Part shown: positions 36,116-36,864 of the stretch, one piece after another
Numbering within the stretch: position 1 is the first letter of the stretch
How the letters are laid out: every line of letters begins with the position of its first letter
Assembly: GCA_012519325.1 (NCBI GenBank)
Contig: JAAYQK010000340.1
Span: 1-36,864 of the forward strand
Reading direction: 5' to 3'
Origin: Gracilibacteraceae bacterium
Lineage (GTDB): Bacteria > Bacillota > Clostridia > Lutisporales > Lutisporaceae
Length of the DNA stretch: 36,864 nt
Made by a program: the position numbers and the translations under genes
The notes under the pieces: generated by a model
Seen by the model: the letters and a program-made list of their open reading frames with translations, nothing else
Database searches by the model: none
What the model was told of the DNA's origin: nothing

Positions 36116-36864
36116 ATGAACAATAGTATTAAGATACTTGAGGTTCTGGAATATTTGCCGAAGCATATAAGAGCGATGATAAAGAGGATTCCTGAAAAAG
36201 TACTTGAGGATGTGGAAGAAATCCGATTGAGACTGGCAAAACCCTTATGCATAACAGGCAGCAGTACAGAGTTTTTCATTACTGAGGAGGGTTATGCCGT
36301 ATCTGAGGCAGATAAAGCATATTTGGTAAAGGAGGATGACTTGAAATGTGCGTTGCAGCTTGTAAGCAACTTTTCGATGTACTCGGTGGAGGAGGAACTG
36401 AGAAACGGTTTTATAACTGTTAGCGGAGGACATCGGGTAGGGGTATGCGGCCGTACGGTGGTAGACAACGGAAAGGTAAAGACTCTGAAGGACATAAGCT
36501 ATATGAATTTCAGAATAGCAAAGCAGGTGATAGGCGCTTCAGATAAGATTGCAGGTTACCTGATACAATATCCTGACAGTATATACAACACTCTTATAAT
36601 ATCGCCTCCTCAATGCGGCAAAACTACATTACTGAGAGATTTGGTCAGAAAATTCAGCAGTGGAAGCGAAGATATGATGTTCAAAGGAATGAAGATTTCA
36701 TTAGTTGATGAGCGCTCTGAAATAGCTGCCTGCAGTATGGGAATTCCCAGAAACGACATAGGGATAAGGACAGATGTACTGGATGGCTGCCCAAAAGCAG
36801 AAGGAATAATAATGATGATAAGATCTATGTCTCCGGAGATAGTGGCTACCGATGAAATAGGAAG
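36116..36864 (+). CDS. spoIIIAA: Stage III sporulation protein AA (SpoIIIAA), 5' part
   Basis: 249 codons from ATG 36116 run off the window; the full protein is usually 300-340 aa. SpoIIIAA is an AAA+/RecA-like secretion-type ATPase. With SpoIIIAB-AH it builds the mother-cell side of the channel into the forespore, needed for sigma-G activity. Walker A is SPPQCGKTT (163-171) and Walker B is ISLVDER (194-200). The N-terminal EEIRLRLAKPL and SGGHRVGVCGR segments are characteristic. A modest AAAGGA lies 10 bases before the ATG. spoIIIAB-AH should follow outside the window. The upstream gap holds an A/T-rich CATATC box that might be a sigma-E -10, as expected for spoIIIA, but I could not fit a -35. 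Confidence 0.93.
   Translation, partial: MNNSIKILEVLEYLPKHIRAMIKRIPEKVLEDVEEIRLRLAKPLCITGSSTEFFITEEGYAVSEADKAYLVKEDDLKCALQLVSNFSMYSVEEELRNGFITVSGGHRVGVCGRTVVDNGKVKTLKDISYMNFRIAKQVIGASDKIAGYLIQYPDSIYNTLIISPPQCGKTTLLRDLVRKFSSGSEDMMFKGMKISLVDERSEIAACSMGIPRNDIGIRTDVLDGCPKAEGIIMMIRSMSPEIVATDEIG

Larger units (their letters stand above)
18433..36864. repeat. Right arm of the perfect inverted repeat
   Basis: Mirror of 1-18432; genes lie on the plus strand and read rightward from the axis. The palindrome reaches both window edges, where both copies of spoIIIAA are cut at the same base, so the repeat may continue outside. The fuller gene descriptions are given in this arm. Confidence 0.97.

Noticed and set aside
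1-36864. Inverted duplication driven by a transposon or integrase
   Set aside because: No transposase, integrase, terminal repeat or target duplication occurs at or near the axis, and the arms show no difference at all.

Overview
The window is one exact inverted repeat. Base i is complementary to base 36865-i, with the axis between 18432 and 18433 and no spacer, so every gene occurs twice: minus strand in the left arm (1-18432) and plus strand in the right arm (18433-36864). Unique content is therefore about 18.4 kb. Every open reading frame has a mirror partner with the same protein, and the stretches I compared by eye (both ends, centre, several intergenic regions) match exactly. The axis cuts the 3' end of a ribonuclease J gene. 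Perfect spacer-free palindromes of this size are not stably kept in bacterial chromosomes, so an assembly or amplification fold-back is by far the likeliest origin. The window is centred on the axis, so the true arm length cannot be seen.

The gene content points to an endospore-forming, anaerobic-type Firmicute of class Clostridia. It has sigK, spoIIIAA, a CD1247-type protein next to efp, and the Firmicute order mltG-trmR-trhP-udk. The DNA is AT-rich, and most genes have strong AGGAGG-type ribosome binding sites.

Layout from the axis outward (right arm; the left arm is its mirror):
(1) The last 17 codons of rnj, a lipid kinase, and typA/BipA. typA is broken by a TAA where family members have Glu after the [10 protein letters not shown] motif.
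(2) A two-gene cell-surface cassette with its own promoter and terminators on both sides: a 1015-aa secreted protein of unknown function and a 236-aa protein with a copper-amine-oxidase-N-like (stalk) domain.
(3) An operon behind a near-consensus sigma-A promoter: mltG (cell-wall lytic transglycosylase), trmR and trhP (tRNA wobble-uridine modification) and udk (uridine salvage). It is followed by a penicillin-binding transpeptidase whose ribosome binding site lies inside a hairpin.
(4) sigK (mother-cell sporulation sigma factor, uninterrupted, TTG start) and the HAD phosphatase yqeG, closed by a 16-bp-stem terminator.
(5) A ComFB-family protein, an endonuclease-IV-like TIM-barrel protein, an M24 Xaa-Pro-type peptidase, efp and a CD1247-type zinc-ribbon protein, closed by a strong terminator.
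(6) The first 249 codons of spoIIIAA, running off the window edge.

No gene-free stretch exceeds about 165 bases. I saw no rRNA, tRNA, CRISPR array, insertion sequence or phage gene. The most unusual real biology is the secreted cassette, the hairpin over the PBP ribosome binding site, and possibly the typA nonsense codon. The most striking structure, the palindrome, is probably technical.
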